A DNA stretch of 54,507 bases from Paracoccaceae bacterium (GTDB taxonomy: Bacteria > Pseudomonadota > Alphaproteobacteria > Rhizobiales > Stappiaceae): NCBI GenBank assembly GCA_013373445.1, contig JABXHV010000024.1:1-54507 (forward strand), given 5' to 3'. Below the pieces are notes generated by a model. It saw nothing but the letters and a program-made list of their open reading frames with translations, did no database searches and was not told the DNA's origin. Of the stretch, positions 45,819 to 53,809 are shown piece after piece (the stretch's first letter is position 1; every line of letters begins with the position of its first letter). A program made the position numbers and the translations under genes.

Positions 45819-45843
45819 TTATCTATTTTCTTGAAATTGGCAA
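45816..45843 (-). promoter_or_regulatory. Promoter of the darcynin-tetR operon
   Basis: On the minus strand TTGCCA (45838-45843) and TAAATT (45816-45821) have a 16-base spacer. The -10 element is overlapped by the operator, so repressor binding would block transcription. Confidence 0.6.
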
Positions 45844-45903
45844 GCACGTCTCTTGTCCTTCGTGCGAATTTCGGAAAAAACACCAAGGGATCCAGGGCCG
45901 TTT

Positions 45904-45924
45904 GGCCCGATGCTCTTTCGGGCC
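45904..45924 (+). other. Leader hairpin upstream of gatC
   Basis: GGCCCGA (45904-45910) pairs with TCGGGCC (45918-45924), 36 bases before the gatC start. There is no T run, so attenuation is not indicated. Confidence 0.35.
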
Positions 45925-45959
45925 ACACAACCCGAGGCAAATGAAGGAAAGAAGCTTAC

Positions 45960-46247
45960 ATGTCCGTTGATATTGATACGGTGAAACGCGTTGCCGGTCT
46001 GGCGCGCATCAAGGTTAGCGATGCCGATGCGGAGCGCATGACCGGCGAACTGAATGGCATCTTGGGCTTTGTTGAACAGCTTGATGAAGTCGACATTTCA
46101 GGTGTCGAGCCGATGACATCTGTCGTCGAGCAAACCATGAAAAAGCGCGTCGATGGCGTGACCGACGGTGGCTATGCCGACAACGTGGTGAAGAATGCGC
46201 CGATGAGCGAAGATAATTTCTTCATGGTGCCAAAGGTGGTCGAATAG
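45960..46247 (+). CDS. gatC: Aspartyl/glutamyl-tRNA amidotransferase subunit C
   Basis: 95 residues, the size and pattern of GatC: the opening [21 protein letters not shown] and the C-terminal hook region with [10 protein letters not shown]. GatC clamps GatA and GatB in the amidotransferase that forms Gln-tRNA or Asn-tRNA. Start ATG 45960 has AAGGAAAG upstream. The normal gatC-gatA adjacency is broken here by one GNAT gene. Confidence 0.95.
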   Translation: MSVDIDTVKRVAGLARIKVSDADAERMTGELNGILGFVEQLDEVDISGVEPMTSVVEQTMKKRVDGVTDGGYADNVVKNAPMSEDNFFMVPKVVE

Positions 46248-46293
46248 CACTTAGCCGCGATTTTGGCTGGCAAAAAGCCTGGGAGATACCAGA

Positions 46294-46779
46294 GTGTTTG
46301 AGACAGATGCCGAGATGAGCATTGGCGTAGAAACGCCGTTGCAAGACGAGGTCCGTGATCTCGTCGCAGCTTTGAATGAGTATCTCATTCCGTTGTCTCC
46401 GGTGGAATTCCAGTTCCAGCTCACCGTTGAGCAAATGGCACATGCAGACACCATCGTCTTCATCGCTCGCGATCTGGATGGCAAGGCCGTCGGGATGGGG
46501 GCCTTGAAGATACATGATGAGAACTATGGCGAAGTGAAGCGCATGTTCACCGTTCCTGCTGTGCGCGGAACCGGTCTTGGTAAGCGCCTTGTTGCTGCGA
46601 TCGAGGCCGAGGCCAGGCAGCGCGGACTGACGCAGCTCAAGTTGGAGACCGGGTCCACATCCGGTTTTGAGCCAGCCTGGGGTGTCTATGAGGCTTGCGG
46701 CTTTACCCGGTGCGGTGCTTTTGCCGACTACCCGAATTCAGAATTCAACGTCTTTTATGAAAAGAACCTGACGAAATGA
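46294..46779 (+). CDS. GNAT family N-acetyltransferase, between gatC and gatA
   Basis: 161 residues from GTG 46294; ATG 46315 is possible. The fold is complete with motif [25 protein letters not shown] (RGxGxG) and a late [12 protein letters not shown]. It resembles small-molecule or amino-acid acetyltransferases with LETG-type strand ([10 protein letters not shown]). The stop overlaps the gatA start by 4 bases, so expression is tied to tRNA amidation. Whether it has any role there is unknown. Confidence 0.9.
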   Translation: MFETDAEMSIGVETPLQDEVRDLVAALNEYLIPLSPVEFQFQLTVEQMAHADTIVFIARDLDGKAVGMGALKIHDENYGEVKRMFTVPAVRGTGLGKRLVAAIEAEARQRGLTQLKLETGSTSGFEPAWGVYEACGFTRCGAFADYPNSEFNVFYEKNLTK

Positions 46780-48260
46780 CCGATCTGACCAAATTGACGA
46801 TTGCCGAGGCGCGCGAAGGCCTTAAAAACAAAGACTATACCGCGCTTGAGCTGACCGATGCCTTTGTGAAGAACATCGAAGCGGCCAATCCGACGATCAA
46901 TGCCTATGTCGCCGTAACCTCTGATCAGGCGCGCGACATGGCCAAGGCTTCGGATGAGAAACTTGCCAAGGGTGAGGGCGGTGCCTTGGAAGGTATTCCG
47001 CTGGGCATCAAGGACCTTTTTGCGACCAAGGATGTGCACACACAAGCCTGCTCGCATATTCTGGACGGCTTCAAGCCTGTTTATGAGTCCACCGTCACCT
47101 CCAACCTGTGGGCAGATGGCGCGGTAATGCTCGGCAAGCTCAACATGGATGAGTTTGCCATGGGGTCGTCCAACGAAACGTCCTACTACGGCAATGTCAT
47201 CAATCCATATCGCAAAACCGGCTCCAACCAGGATCTGGTCCCCGGCGGGTCGTCAGGTGGTTCTGCTGCAGCTGTTGCTGCGCGCATGTGCATGGGGGCA
47301 ACGGCGACAGACACCGGTGGTTCTATCCGTCAACCGGCGGCTTTCACCGGCACTGTAGGTGTCAAGCCGACATATGGTCGTTGTTCACGCTGGGGTGTCG
47401 TGGCTTTCGCATCGTCGCTCGATCAGGCTGGTCCAATCGCCAACACGGTTCGTGACAGCGCCATTTTGCTGAAGTCGATGGCCTCTGTTGATGCCAAGGA
47501 CACGACCTCAGTTGATATCGAGGTGCCGGACTACGAAGCTTCGATTGGCAAATCCGTCAAAGGTCTGAAGATCGGTATTCCGGCTGAATATCGTGTTGAA
47601 GGCATGTCGGCGGAGATCGAAGAGCTGTGGCAAAAGGGTATTCAGTGGCTCAAGGATGCGGGCGCAGAGATCGTCGACATCACATTGCCGCACACCATTT
47701 ACGCACTGCCAGCCTATTACATCGTCGCCCCGGCGGAAGCCTCTTCAAACCTGGCGCGTTATGACGGCGTGCGCTACGGCTTGCGGGTTCCGGGCAATGA
47801 CATTGCCGATATGTACGAAAACACCCGCGCCGCCGGTTTTGGCGACGAAGTTCAGCGTCGTATTCTGATCGGAACCTACGTGCTGTCAGCTGGTTACTAC
47901 GATGCCTATTACCTGAAGGCGCAGAAGGTTCGCTCGCTGATCAAGCGGGACTTTGATCTTGCCTGGCAGAATGGTGTTGATGCAATTTTGACACCGGCGA
48001 CCCCATCAGCAGCCTTTGGTATTGCGGATCAGGATATGCATTCCGATCCGGTCAAAATGTACATGCAGGACATTTTCACCGTGCCGGTCAACATGGCTGG
48101 TCTGCCTGGCATTTCGGTTCCTGCCGGATTGAGCAGCGAAGGTCTGCCATTGGGTCTGCAGCTTATCGGTAAGCCATTCGATGAGAGCACCTTGTTCCAG
48201 GTTGGTCAGGTGATTGAAGACGCTGCCGGTCGTTTCGAACCGACCAAGTGGTGGGGTTGA
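46776..48260 (+). CDS. gatA: Aspartyl/glutamyl-tRNA amidotransferase subunit A
   Basis: 494 residues, full length. The amidase-signature Ser-cisSer-Lys triad is present: Lys in GIKDLF, cis-Ser and nucleophilic Ser in [14 protein letters not shown] and [10 protein letters not shown]. GatA releases ammonia from glutamine. Its 4-base overlap with the upstream GNAT gene indicates coupling. The typical gatB follow-on is displaced by about 5.5 kb. A perfect terminator follows. Confidence 0.97.
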   Translation: MTDLTKLTIAEAREGLKNKDYTALELTDAFVKNIEAANPTINAYVAVTSDQARDMAKASDEKLAKGEGGALEGIPLGIKDLFATKDVHTQACSHILDGFKPVYESTVTSNLWADGAVMLGKLNMDEFAMGSSNETSYYGNVINPYRKTGSNQDLVPGGSSGGSAAAVAARMCMGATATDTGGSIRQPAAFTGTVGVKPTYGRCSRWGVVAFASSLDQAGPIANTVRDSAILLKSMASVDAKDTTSVDIEVPDYEASIGKSVKGLKIGIPAEYRVEGMSAEIEELWQKGIQWLKDAGAEIVDITLPHTIYALPAYYIVAPAEASSNLARYDGVRYGLRVPGNDIADMYENTRAAGFGDEVQRRILIGTYVLSAGYYDAYYLKAQKVRSLIKRDFDLAWQNGVDAILTPATPSAAFGIADQDMHSDPVKMYMQDIFTVPVNMAGLPGISVPAGLSSEGLPLGLQLIGKPFDESTLFQVGQVIEDAAGRFEPTKWWG

Positions 48261-48271
48261 TCCCGAAAATC

Positions 48272-48302
48272 AAAAGCCCGGAGGTTTCTCCGGGCTTTTT
48301 CC
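48272..48302 (+). terminator. Terminator after gatA
   Basis: A perfect 12-bp stem AAAAGCCCGGAG (48272-48283), loop GTTT, complement (48288-48299) and a T run. Confidence 0.93.
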
Positions 48303-48438
48303 GCGTTTCTTGAGTGACCGAAACCGATATCCATTATTGGCCTGGACTGGCTTGAAGCTCTCATGCCACCTATCATCGTCCAGGCCTCCATGGGCCATCC
48401 ATTCCTGTCGTCTTGGCTGATAATCCCGGACCGTTCTC

Positions 48439-49551
48439 ATGCATGATACCCAGACAATTGTAATCGGTGCCGGTGTGGTTGGGCTCGCGATTGCCCGTGC
48501 ACTGGCGCAATCGGGTCGGGAAGTCATGGTGCTGGAGCGGCACGACCTGATTGGCTCGGAAACCAGTGCGCGCAATTCGGAAGTCATTCATGCGGGGATC
48601 TATTATCCAAAAGACAGCCTGAAGGCTCGGAGCTGCGTGCGCGGCAAAGAGATGCTCTATGCGTTTTGTGAAAGCCACGGCGTGCCGCACGAGCGGATCG
48701 GCAAGCTGATCGTCGCCACCAACCAGTCGCAGCTGGAAGACCTTGCAGCGATCAAGGCCAAGGCGGAAGCCAATGGTGTGATGGATCTGATGTATTTGAC
48801 TGGCGAGGAAGTTCTGGCGCGCGAACCGGAACTGAATGCGATAGGCGCGCTTTTGTCTCCCTCGACCGGGATCATCGACAGCCATGGATTGATGCTGGCG
48901 CTTCAAGGAGAGTTGGAAGCGCATGGCGGACAGGTCGTTCTCAACACGCCGGTTACCTCTGTGGCCGCTCTGCCGGGTGGTGGTTTTGCAGTTTCGGTTG
49001 AGACTGATGAAGCGGGCGAGGTTGATTCCGAAGGCTATTCAATTACCTGTCAGGAGCTTGTCCTGTGTGCCGGGCACATGTCGCCAAAGCTTGCAGGCTT
49101 TATCGAGGGAGCAAACCCTCCAAATGCCTTCATGGCCAAGGGCAGCTATTTCAAGCTGAGCGGTAAGGCGCCATTTTCGCAATTGATCTATCCGGTGCCC
49201 GAGCCGGGCGGTCTTGGCGTGCATCTGACGCTGGACCTGCAACATCAGGCGCGCTTTGGTCCGGATGTGGAATGGGTTGAGAACGCTCACTATCCGGTTG
49301 ATCCGGCGCGCGGCGATAAATTCTATGCTGCGATCCGTTCTTACTGGCCCGGACTGCCGGACGACGGGCTCGTGGCGGATTACTCCGGAATTCGGCCAAA
49401 GATCGTCGGACCGGGGGAAGCGGCTGCCGATTTCCGTATTGATGGCAGGGCAGAGCATGGCATCGATGGTCTTCTGGCGCTTTACGGCATTGAATCTCCG
49501 GGACTGACAGCCTCCATGTCTTTGGCCGAAGAGGCGTTGTTGCGTCTCTAA
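48439..49551 (+). CDS. FAD-dependent oxidoreductase (L-2-hydroxyglutarate dehydrogenase/glycine oxidase-like)
   Basis: 370 residues. An N-terminal Rossmann motif GAGVVGLAIARAL with the Glu of the second strand binds FAD; NSEVIHAGIYYP matches the L-2-hydroxyglutarate oxidase group (LhgO-type). The closing YSGIRPKIVGPG and ALYGIESPGLTASM are typical of the DAO family. It would oxidise a 2-hydroxy acid or amino acid and feed electrons to quinone or oxygen. It is single, separated from gatA by a terminator. Confidence 0.88.
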   Translation: MHDTQTIVIGAGVVGLAIARALAQSGREVMVLERHDLIGSETSARNSEVIHAGIYYPKDSLKARSCVRGKEMLYAFCESHGVPHERIGKLIVATNQSQLEDLAAIKAKAEANGVMDLMYLTGEEVLAREPELNAIGALLSPSTGIIDSHGLMLALQGELEAHGGQVVLNTPVTSVAALPGGGFAVSVETDEAGEVDSEGYSITCQELVLCAGHMSPKLAGFIEGANPPNAFMAKGSYFKLSGKAPFSQLIYPVPEPGGLGVHLTLDLQHQARFGPDVEWVENAHYPVDPARGDKFYAAIRSYWPGLPDDGLVADYSGIRPKIVGPGEAAADFRIDGRAEHGIDGLLALYGIESPGLTASMSLAEEALLRL

Positions 49552-49583
49552 GAACTTGTGATCGCCGATACCCGTGGGGGTAA

Positions 49584-49614
49584 GGGAGAGACAGCCGTGT
49601 GCGGCTGCCTCTCT
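49584..49614. other. Hairpin between convergent genes (possible terminator)
   Basis: GGGAGAGACAGCCG pairs with the CGGCTGCCTCTCT side (one mismatch), with a TGTG loop. It lies between the oxidoreductase stop (49551) and the YjhX-like stop (49618). The tail is only weakly T-rich. Confidence 0.5.
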
Positions 49615-49617
49615 TGT

Positions 49618-49875
49618 CTAGCGGTTGTCGAGTTGAGACCGCACGCGGCGCAGGCCAAGTTCGGTGATCCGATAAGGAGCACTGTTTCTGGAAGCGATGT
49701 AGCGTCTGCGTTTCAGCTTCTTGAAAAGCTCTATACCGCAGCCGGACCAGCGCCAGCCTTCGCGGGTTACGGTCACACTGTTAATGATGTGGCCACGGTC
49801 ATCTTTTTCCACGACGATCCGACCACCTTGCGCCAACAGGTGAAGCACCCGTTGTTCGGCTTTTGAAATGTCCAT
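49618..49875 (-). CDS. YjhX-like protein (toxin family)
   Basis: 85 residues. It matches the YjhX family: MDISKAEQRVLHLLAQGGRI at the start, SVTVTREGW, ELFKKLKRRRYI and the end YRITELGLRRVRSQLDNR. YjhX is annotated as a toxin in some enterics but its mechanism is not established. No antitoxin-like partner is adjacent. A winged-helix type fold is likely. It is cytoplasmic and convergent with the oxidoreductase gene. Confidence 0.85.
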   Translation of the reverse strand: MDISKAEQRVLHLLAQGGRIVVEKDDRGHIINSVTVTREGWRWSGCGIELFKKLKRRRYIASRNSAPYRITELGLRRVRSQLDNR

Positions 49876-49948
49876 TTGAATTTTCGGTGTTTTTACGCGT
49901 CAAAGCTCACGCGCTGCAGCCATCGCATGCAGCGGTGTGGTTCAACAG

Positions 49949-49970
49949 GCCCGATCAAGACTGATCGGGC
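49949..49970. other. Perfect hairpin between YjhX-like and zinc-ribbon genes
   Basis: GCCCGATCA (49949-49957), loop AGAC, complement TGATCGGGC (49962-49970). It has no T run on either side, and may mark the end of the minus-strand zinc-ribbon gene transcript. Confidence 0.45.
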
Positions 49971-50060
49971 TTCAGCGGGCCTCTCGGCGGCTCAGCATAA
50001 AAACTCCATTTGTGTATTCACGTTCAAGATATGACGCGCGTTGGGCGCAATCAAGTCCGG

Positions 50061-50321
50061 TCAGCTTCTCTCTGCTGGCCAGAAGCCGGTTTTTTCATCC
50101 TTGGAAATTGCCAACACGTGGACTTCCGGGTTTTGGCATCTGGCGCAAGTGAGCTTTTTTGCCAGTCGGGTCAGGGTGACATCGTCCGGAAAACGTCGGT
50201 CCGAAATGTAGCGAAAACGATTGCAGTGCGGGCAGTCAATCGCAAGGCGCAGGCCGTTGGCCCGCAGCTCCGCCATTTTCATCGTGGCTTGAGAGTCTGG
50301 CGTGTCCGGGGCGTCGTTCAA
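50061..50321 (-). CDS. Small zinc-ribbon hypothetical protein
   Basis: 86 residues from a TTG at 50321 with GAAAGAG upstream; the frame stays open further up. It has two CxxC knuckles (CPHC and CARC), 34 residues apart, with the helix LAKKLTCARCQN. Similar short proteins occur in Rhizobiales with unknown function; a zinc-ribbon nucleic-acid or protein-binding role is possible. It is divergent from the small membrane-protein gene across 83 bases. Confidence 0.6.
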   Translation of the reverse strand: MNDAPDTPDSQATMKMAELRANGLRLAIDCPHCNRFRYISDRRFPDDVTLTRLAKKLTCARCQNPEVHVLAISKDEKTGFWPAERS

Positions 50322-50404
50322 TTTGGCTCTTTCATTGTGCACTCTGAGGAGAGCAGGTTGGATTCGGGTCGCCTTTTGAGCGCGAAGAGAGTAGACAGAT
50401 CTGT

Positions 50405-50704
50405 ATGGATACGTTTTCCGATACCTGGATGGAACTCTTCGGCCTCGCCGGTCTTTTGAACCCTTTGACACTTGTCATCGGTGCGATCATGGGCTGGAAG
50501 GCGGATCAAGGCAAGAAATTGCTGATTGCAGCCTTTGCTGCTGCTGTCCTGTCGTTGCTGATCGAGACTGCCTGGATGCTTTTGGGGCTGCCGACGCTGT
50601 TTTTCCATGACGCTGGCGCTCTTGCGGTGATGCCGTTCCGTATCGTTTCCGGCGGTATCGTTGCCTGTATTTTTTATCTGGCTGCGAAGCGCCTGCGCGC
50701 CTGA
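50405..50704 (+). CDS. Small hypothetical membrane protein
   Basis: 99 residues with three hydrophobic segments (about 12-32, 38-62 and 70-92), basic termini, and no cysteines or recognised motif. The C-terminal FYLAAKRLRA points to the cytoplasm. The family is not recognised. ATG 50405 is chosen by ORF length and hydrophobic start; the ribosome site is unclear. It sits between a zinc-ribbon gene (divergent) and the fliK-like gene. Confidence 0.6.
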   Translation: MDTFSDTWMELFGLAGLLNPLTLVIGAIMGWKADQGKKLLIAAFAAAVLSLLIETAWMLLGLPTLFFHDAGALAVMPFRIVSGGIVACIFYLAAKRLRA

Positions 50705-50852
50705 AGTCCAGACGGTGGGTGGTGCGGACCGAGCGTCTGCCGATCCGCATTTTAAGAAAACCTACAGCAGATTGTCAGTTCGATTCCGTGGTTTGCAGAA
50801 TCTCTGCTAGGCTTGAAGCATTGTGTACTTCGCCTTTCGGGAGAACGGTTCG

Positions 50853-53210
50853 ATGGTCGGCCTGATTGCACATCAGCAATCGCTCGGAATTGTCAGTCAG
50901 AGCTCAAGCGCTTTGAAACTGGAACCGGGAACGGAAGTTTCCGCACGTGTTGTGTCCAGCAGCGCGGACAATGTCATGCGCCTTTCCGTTGGTAAGGAAA
51001 CGTTGGACGTTAAGGCCAGCACGCCGCTGCCGCCCGGAACTGAGGTCACTGTCAAAGTAACCGGCACCAACAGCGATCCAAAAATCCAGATTGTGGCGCA
51101 AGGATCGGGCTCAGGTTCGGCGCCTGGCTCTGGCGGTGGAGGCGCAGGTTCAGGAGGCAATACTGCCGGAACTGTGCCCCAAACGCCGGCGCCAACACCT
51201 TCTACGCCCGCCGCTGCGGCTTCCACGTCTTCCGGTTCCGGCAATGCGGCCGTTTTGCCGCAGACAACGCAGGGCACATCTGTTCCCTTGACCGGAGCAC
51301 CAGTTTCGACGACCGCGCTTTTTGATGCGACCGGCGCAGTAGCCAAGCCGCAGGGTGTTCAGGCGCAGCTTCAGACAACGCTTCTGACCACCACAGCGGG
51401 TTCCAGCGGTCAGGTTCCGGGACAAACCGGCGCGCAAACGACCTCTCAGGTTCCCGCGCAAGCTTCGGCAATTGCAACTGGTGCTGCCCAGGCTCCTGCA
51501 GGCCCGGCCGGTACGGCGGCGAATACGGTGGGTGCTATCCCAAATCCGCAGCTAGGCGCGGTTTCAGGCGCTCAAGGTGGAGCCGGGGGAGTGCCGGTGC
51601 AAGCAACGACAACGCAGGCAGCTTCTGGTGCTGCTCCACAGGCTGCCGGCTCTGTTGCGGCAACGCCAGGGTCTCAGACTGCTGCGCAGGCTCCAGCCCA
51701 AAACCTTTCGCAAGGCGTCACGCAAAATCCGGTGCAAGGGCAAGTCCAAACTCAAGGTTCGGCGCAATTGCCTGCACAAGGGGGGGGCGTGTCAGGTGCT
51801 GGCACGCAAACGGCGGGACAAACAACTGTTGTGAACCCTGGCACGATTGCTGGACAAGGGGCCGCAAATGTCGGCACGGCTTCCGGGGGGAACGTCCAGG
51901 GGACTGCCGGTATGGGGCAGGGGGTTCCTCCGGCAAGTGGGCAAGCTTCGACGCAGGTGCCCGGACTTTCTGCCCTAGGTGCTGGTCAGCCAGCCAGTCA
52001 ACAAGCGGGTCAGGTTGCCGGTCATGCTCCAGGCCAGACAGGAGGCCAGACTGCAGGTCAGGCATCAGTTCAGGCATCGTCACATACCAGCGCCCAAGCT
52101 GCGCCAGCTCACCTGGCTGGAGTTGTCTCGGAACGGTTGGGCAGTGCCTATGCCGCGTTTCGTGGACAAGGCGGTCTTGCAACGAACCCAGCTGCCGAGG
52201 GCGGCGTTGCGGGTGCGCAAAGTGCTGCGATGAATGCAAGTCTAAACGGCGGCAAACTACCGGTCTCGCCGCAGCTTCAGCAAATGTCCGAGGTGTTGAA
52301 GGGCGGTCTTGAGCGTCAGCAGGCTTCGATTGGCGCTGTGTTTGCACAGGCCAGTCAGGTCTTGAGTGCGCAATCCGGGCAAGGGGCATCTGTCCCTGCG
52401 TCTGTCAAACAGGTCCTGCAACAGATGATGGGACTGCGCCTTGGCGGCGGGGGAGCCTCCACCGTGAATGGTGAGGCAATCAAGCAGGCAGTTACAGCCT
52501 CCGGGTTGATGCGTGAAGCTGCGAGCCAGATGTCACCGGCTCAGCTCGGGGCAAGCGGTGATCTGAAATCGCTTCTGATCAATCTTAAATCCTTACTTGA
52601 GGGAATGGGTGTAAAGCCCTCTGGTGAAAAATCTTTTACAAAACCATCCAATCCAAGTCTGACTGGTGGAGCGCGCGGACAGCCGCCCACAGCACTTGGG
52701 TTCGGGATGGGGGATGACGGTCCGCAGATGCTTGGTCGTCTTCTGCAGCAGGCCGATAGCGCTCTGTCACGCATTCGTTTGACCCAGATGGCCAGCAGAG
52801 GCCTGATTGGGGACGATGTGGCGCCACAGGTTGGCCGTGCGATGGACACGGTTGTGGAATTGCCGCTCGCCTTTGGCGGTCAAACTGCGGTCATGCAGAT
52901 GCAGGTCGGGCGTGATCCGAACCACGGTGATGGGGATGATCCCGATGAGGCCGGTTGGCGATTGCGTTTCGGCATGGAGTTAAGCGCAACGGGTCCGCTG
53001 GAAGCAGCTGTCTCGCTGCGCGGAGGCAGTACCTTTGTGAGCCTTTGGCTGGAACGGGAGGAGACTTACCAGATGCTTGGAGCGCAGCGTGATAGCATCG
53101 AGGCGGCCTTTGCCCATGCCGGGCTTGATCTTCAGGAGTTGAGATTTGTGCGCGGCCTGCCTATTCGGCCCAAGTCTCAGGCCGGTAGCCGTCTGGATCG
53201 CCAATCATGA
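50853..53210 (+). CDS. FliK-like flagellar hook-length control protein with long Gln/Ala/Gly-rich region
   Basis: 785 residues from ATG 50853 with GGGAG nine bases ahead. An N-terminal beta-like part (about 1-80) with VSARVVSSSADNVMRLSVG precedes a very long low-complexity region rich in Gln, Ala, Gly, Thr and Pro (about 90-450). A C-terminal globular part (about 640-785, DEAGWRLRFGMELSATGPLE... then SVWLERE-type segment) matches the FliK hook-length control C-terminus. FliK measures hook length and switches export via FlhB. The partner gene downstream is an FlhB C-terminal-like protein. No other flagellar gene is adjacent. Confidence 0.78.
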   Translation: MVGLIAHQQSLGIVSQSSSALKLEPGTEVSARVVSSSADNVMRLSVGKETLDVKASTPLPPGTEVTVKVTGTNSDPKIQIVAQGSGSGSAPGSGGGGAGSGGNTAGTVPQTPAPTPSTPAAAASTSSGSGNAAVLPQTTQGTSVPLTGAPVSTTALFDATGAVAKPQGVQAQLQTTLLTTTAGSSGQVPGQTGAQTTSQVPAQASAIATGAAQAPAGPAGTAANTVGAIPNPQLGAVSGAQGGAGGVPVQATTTQAASGAAPQAAGSVAATPGSQTAAQAPAQNLSQGVTQNPVQGQVQTQGSAQLPAQGGGVSGAGTQTAGQTTVVNPGTIAGQGAANVGTASGGNVQGTAGMGQGVPPASGQASTQVPGLSALGAGQPASQQAGQVAGHAPGQTGGQTAGQASVQASSHTSAQAAPAHLAGVVSERLGSAYAAFRGQGGLATNPAAEGGVAGAQSAAMNASLNGGKLPVSPQLQQMSEVLKGGLERQQASIGAVFAQASQVLSAQSGQGASVPASVKQVLQQMMGLRLGGGGASTVNGEAIKQAVTASGLMREAASQMSPAQLGASGDLKSLLINLKSLLEGMGVKPSGEKSFTKPSNPSLTGGARGQPPTALGFGMGDDGPQMLGRLLQQADSALSRIRLTQMASRGLIGDDVAPQVGRAMDTVVELPLAFGGQTAVMQMQVGRDPNHGDGDDPDEAGWRLRFGMELSATGPLEAAVSLRGGSTFVSLWLEREETYQMLGAQRDSIEAAFAHAGLDLQELRFVRGLPIRPKSQAGSRLDRQS

Positions 53211-53223
53211 GAAGAGATCGGGC

Positions 53224-53511
53224 ATGAGCAAGGATCAAGGCGCTTTGGACAAAAAGCTCGCGGTGGCGCTCGAATATGACGGTGAGAATGCCCCCTTCGT
53301 ATCTGCCAAAGGGGCTGGAAGCACAGCCGAGCGGATCGAGGATCTGGCGAGAGAGGCGGGTGTCCCCATTGAACGCAATCCGATGATGGCTGAGGCGCTG
53401 TCGCAGATTGAAATCGATGAGGAAATCCCGATCGAGCTCTATCAGGCGGTCGCCGTTCTGATCGGCTTTATCATGCGCACAGGTGAGGCGCAGAACCCGG
53501 CGGACGAGTGA
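53224..53511 (+). CDS. FlhB C-terminal-like export switch protein (FhlB/YlqH type)
   Basis: 95 residues from ATG 53224. It aligns with the cytoplasmic domain of FlhB: LAVALEYDGENAPFVSAKG, IEDLAREAGVPIERNP and IDEEIPIELYQAVAVLIGFI. The membrane part and the autocleavage Asn-Pro-Thr-His are absent, so it begins just after where that motif would be. Such stand-alone domains can partly replace cleaved FlhB in export switching. It is 13 bases after the FliK-like gene, as in YlqG-YlqH pairs of other bacteria. Confidence 0.85.
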   Translation: MSKDQGALDKKLAVALEYDGENAPFVSAKGAGSTAERIEDLAREAGVPIERNPMMAEALSQIEIDEEIPIELYQAVAVLIGFIMRTGEAQNPADE

Positions 53512-53809
53512 GGCCTGTCGACCCTTCATACAGCTTATGTCAGGGGGTAAACCTTGCTGCATATCGCAGCACAGGGCTTACGATTGCAGCAGCCCGCGCT
53601 CTTTGGTCTCAAAAAACCGTATTGGGTCGAAATCTTCCTTTTGATTTGTGACTTAAAACGCTCGTAAACCTTGCGATTGCCCACAAACCGGATTAGGCAT
53701 CGGACTTCACGGATTGTATTGCTGGCTGGCTGATTATATGGCAAAGCCACGGTATATAGAAAGTCAGGGCCATTTCTGCCCGGCACTCGCGAACAGGAAT
53801 TAGACCGCA

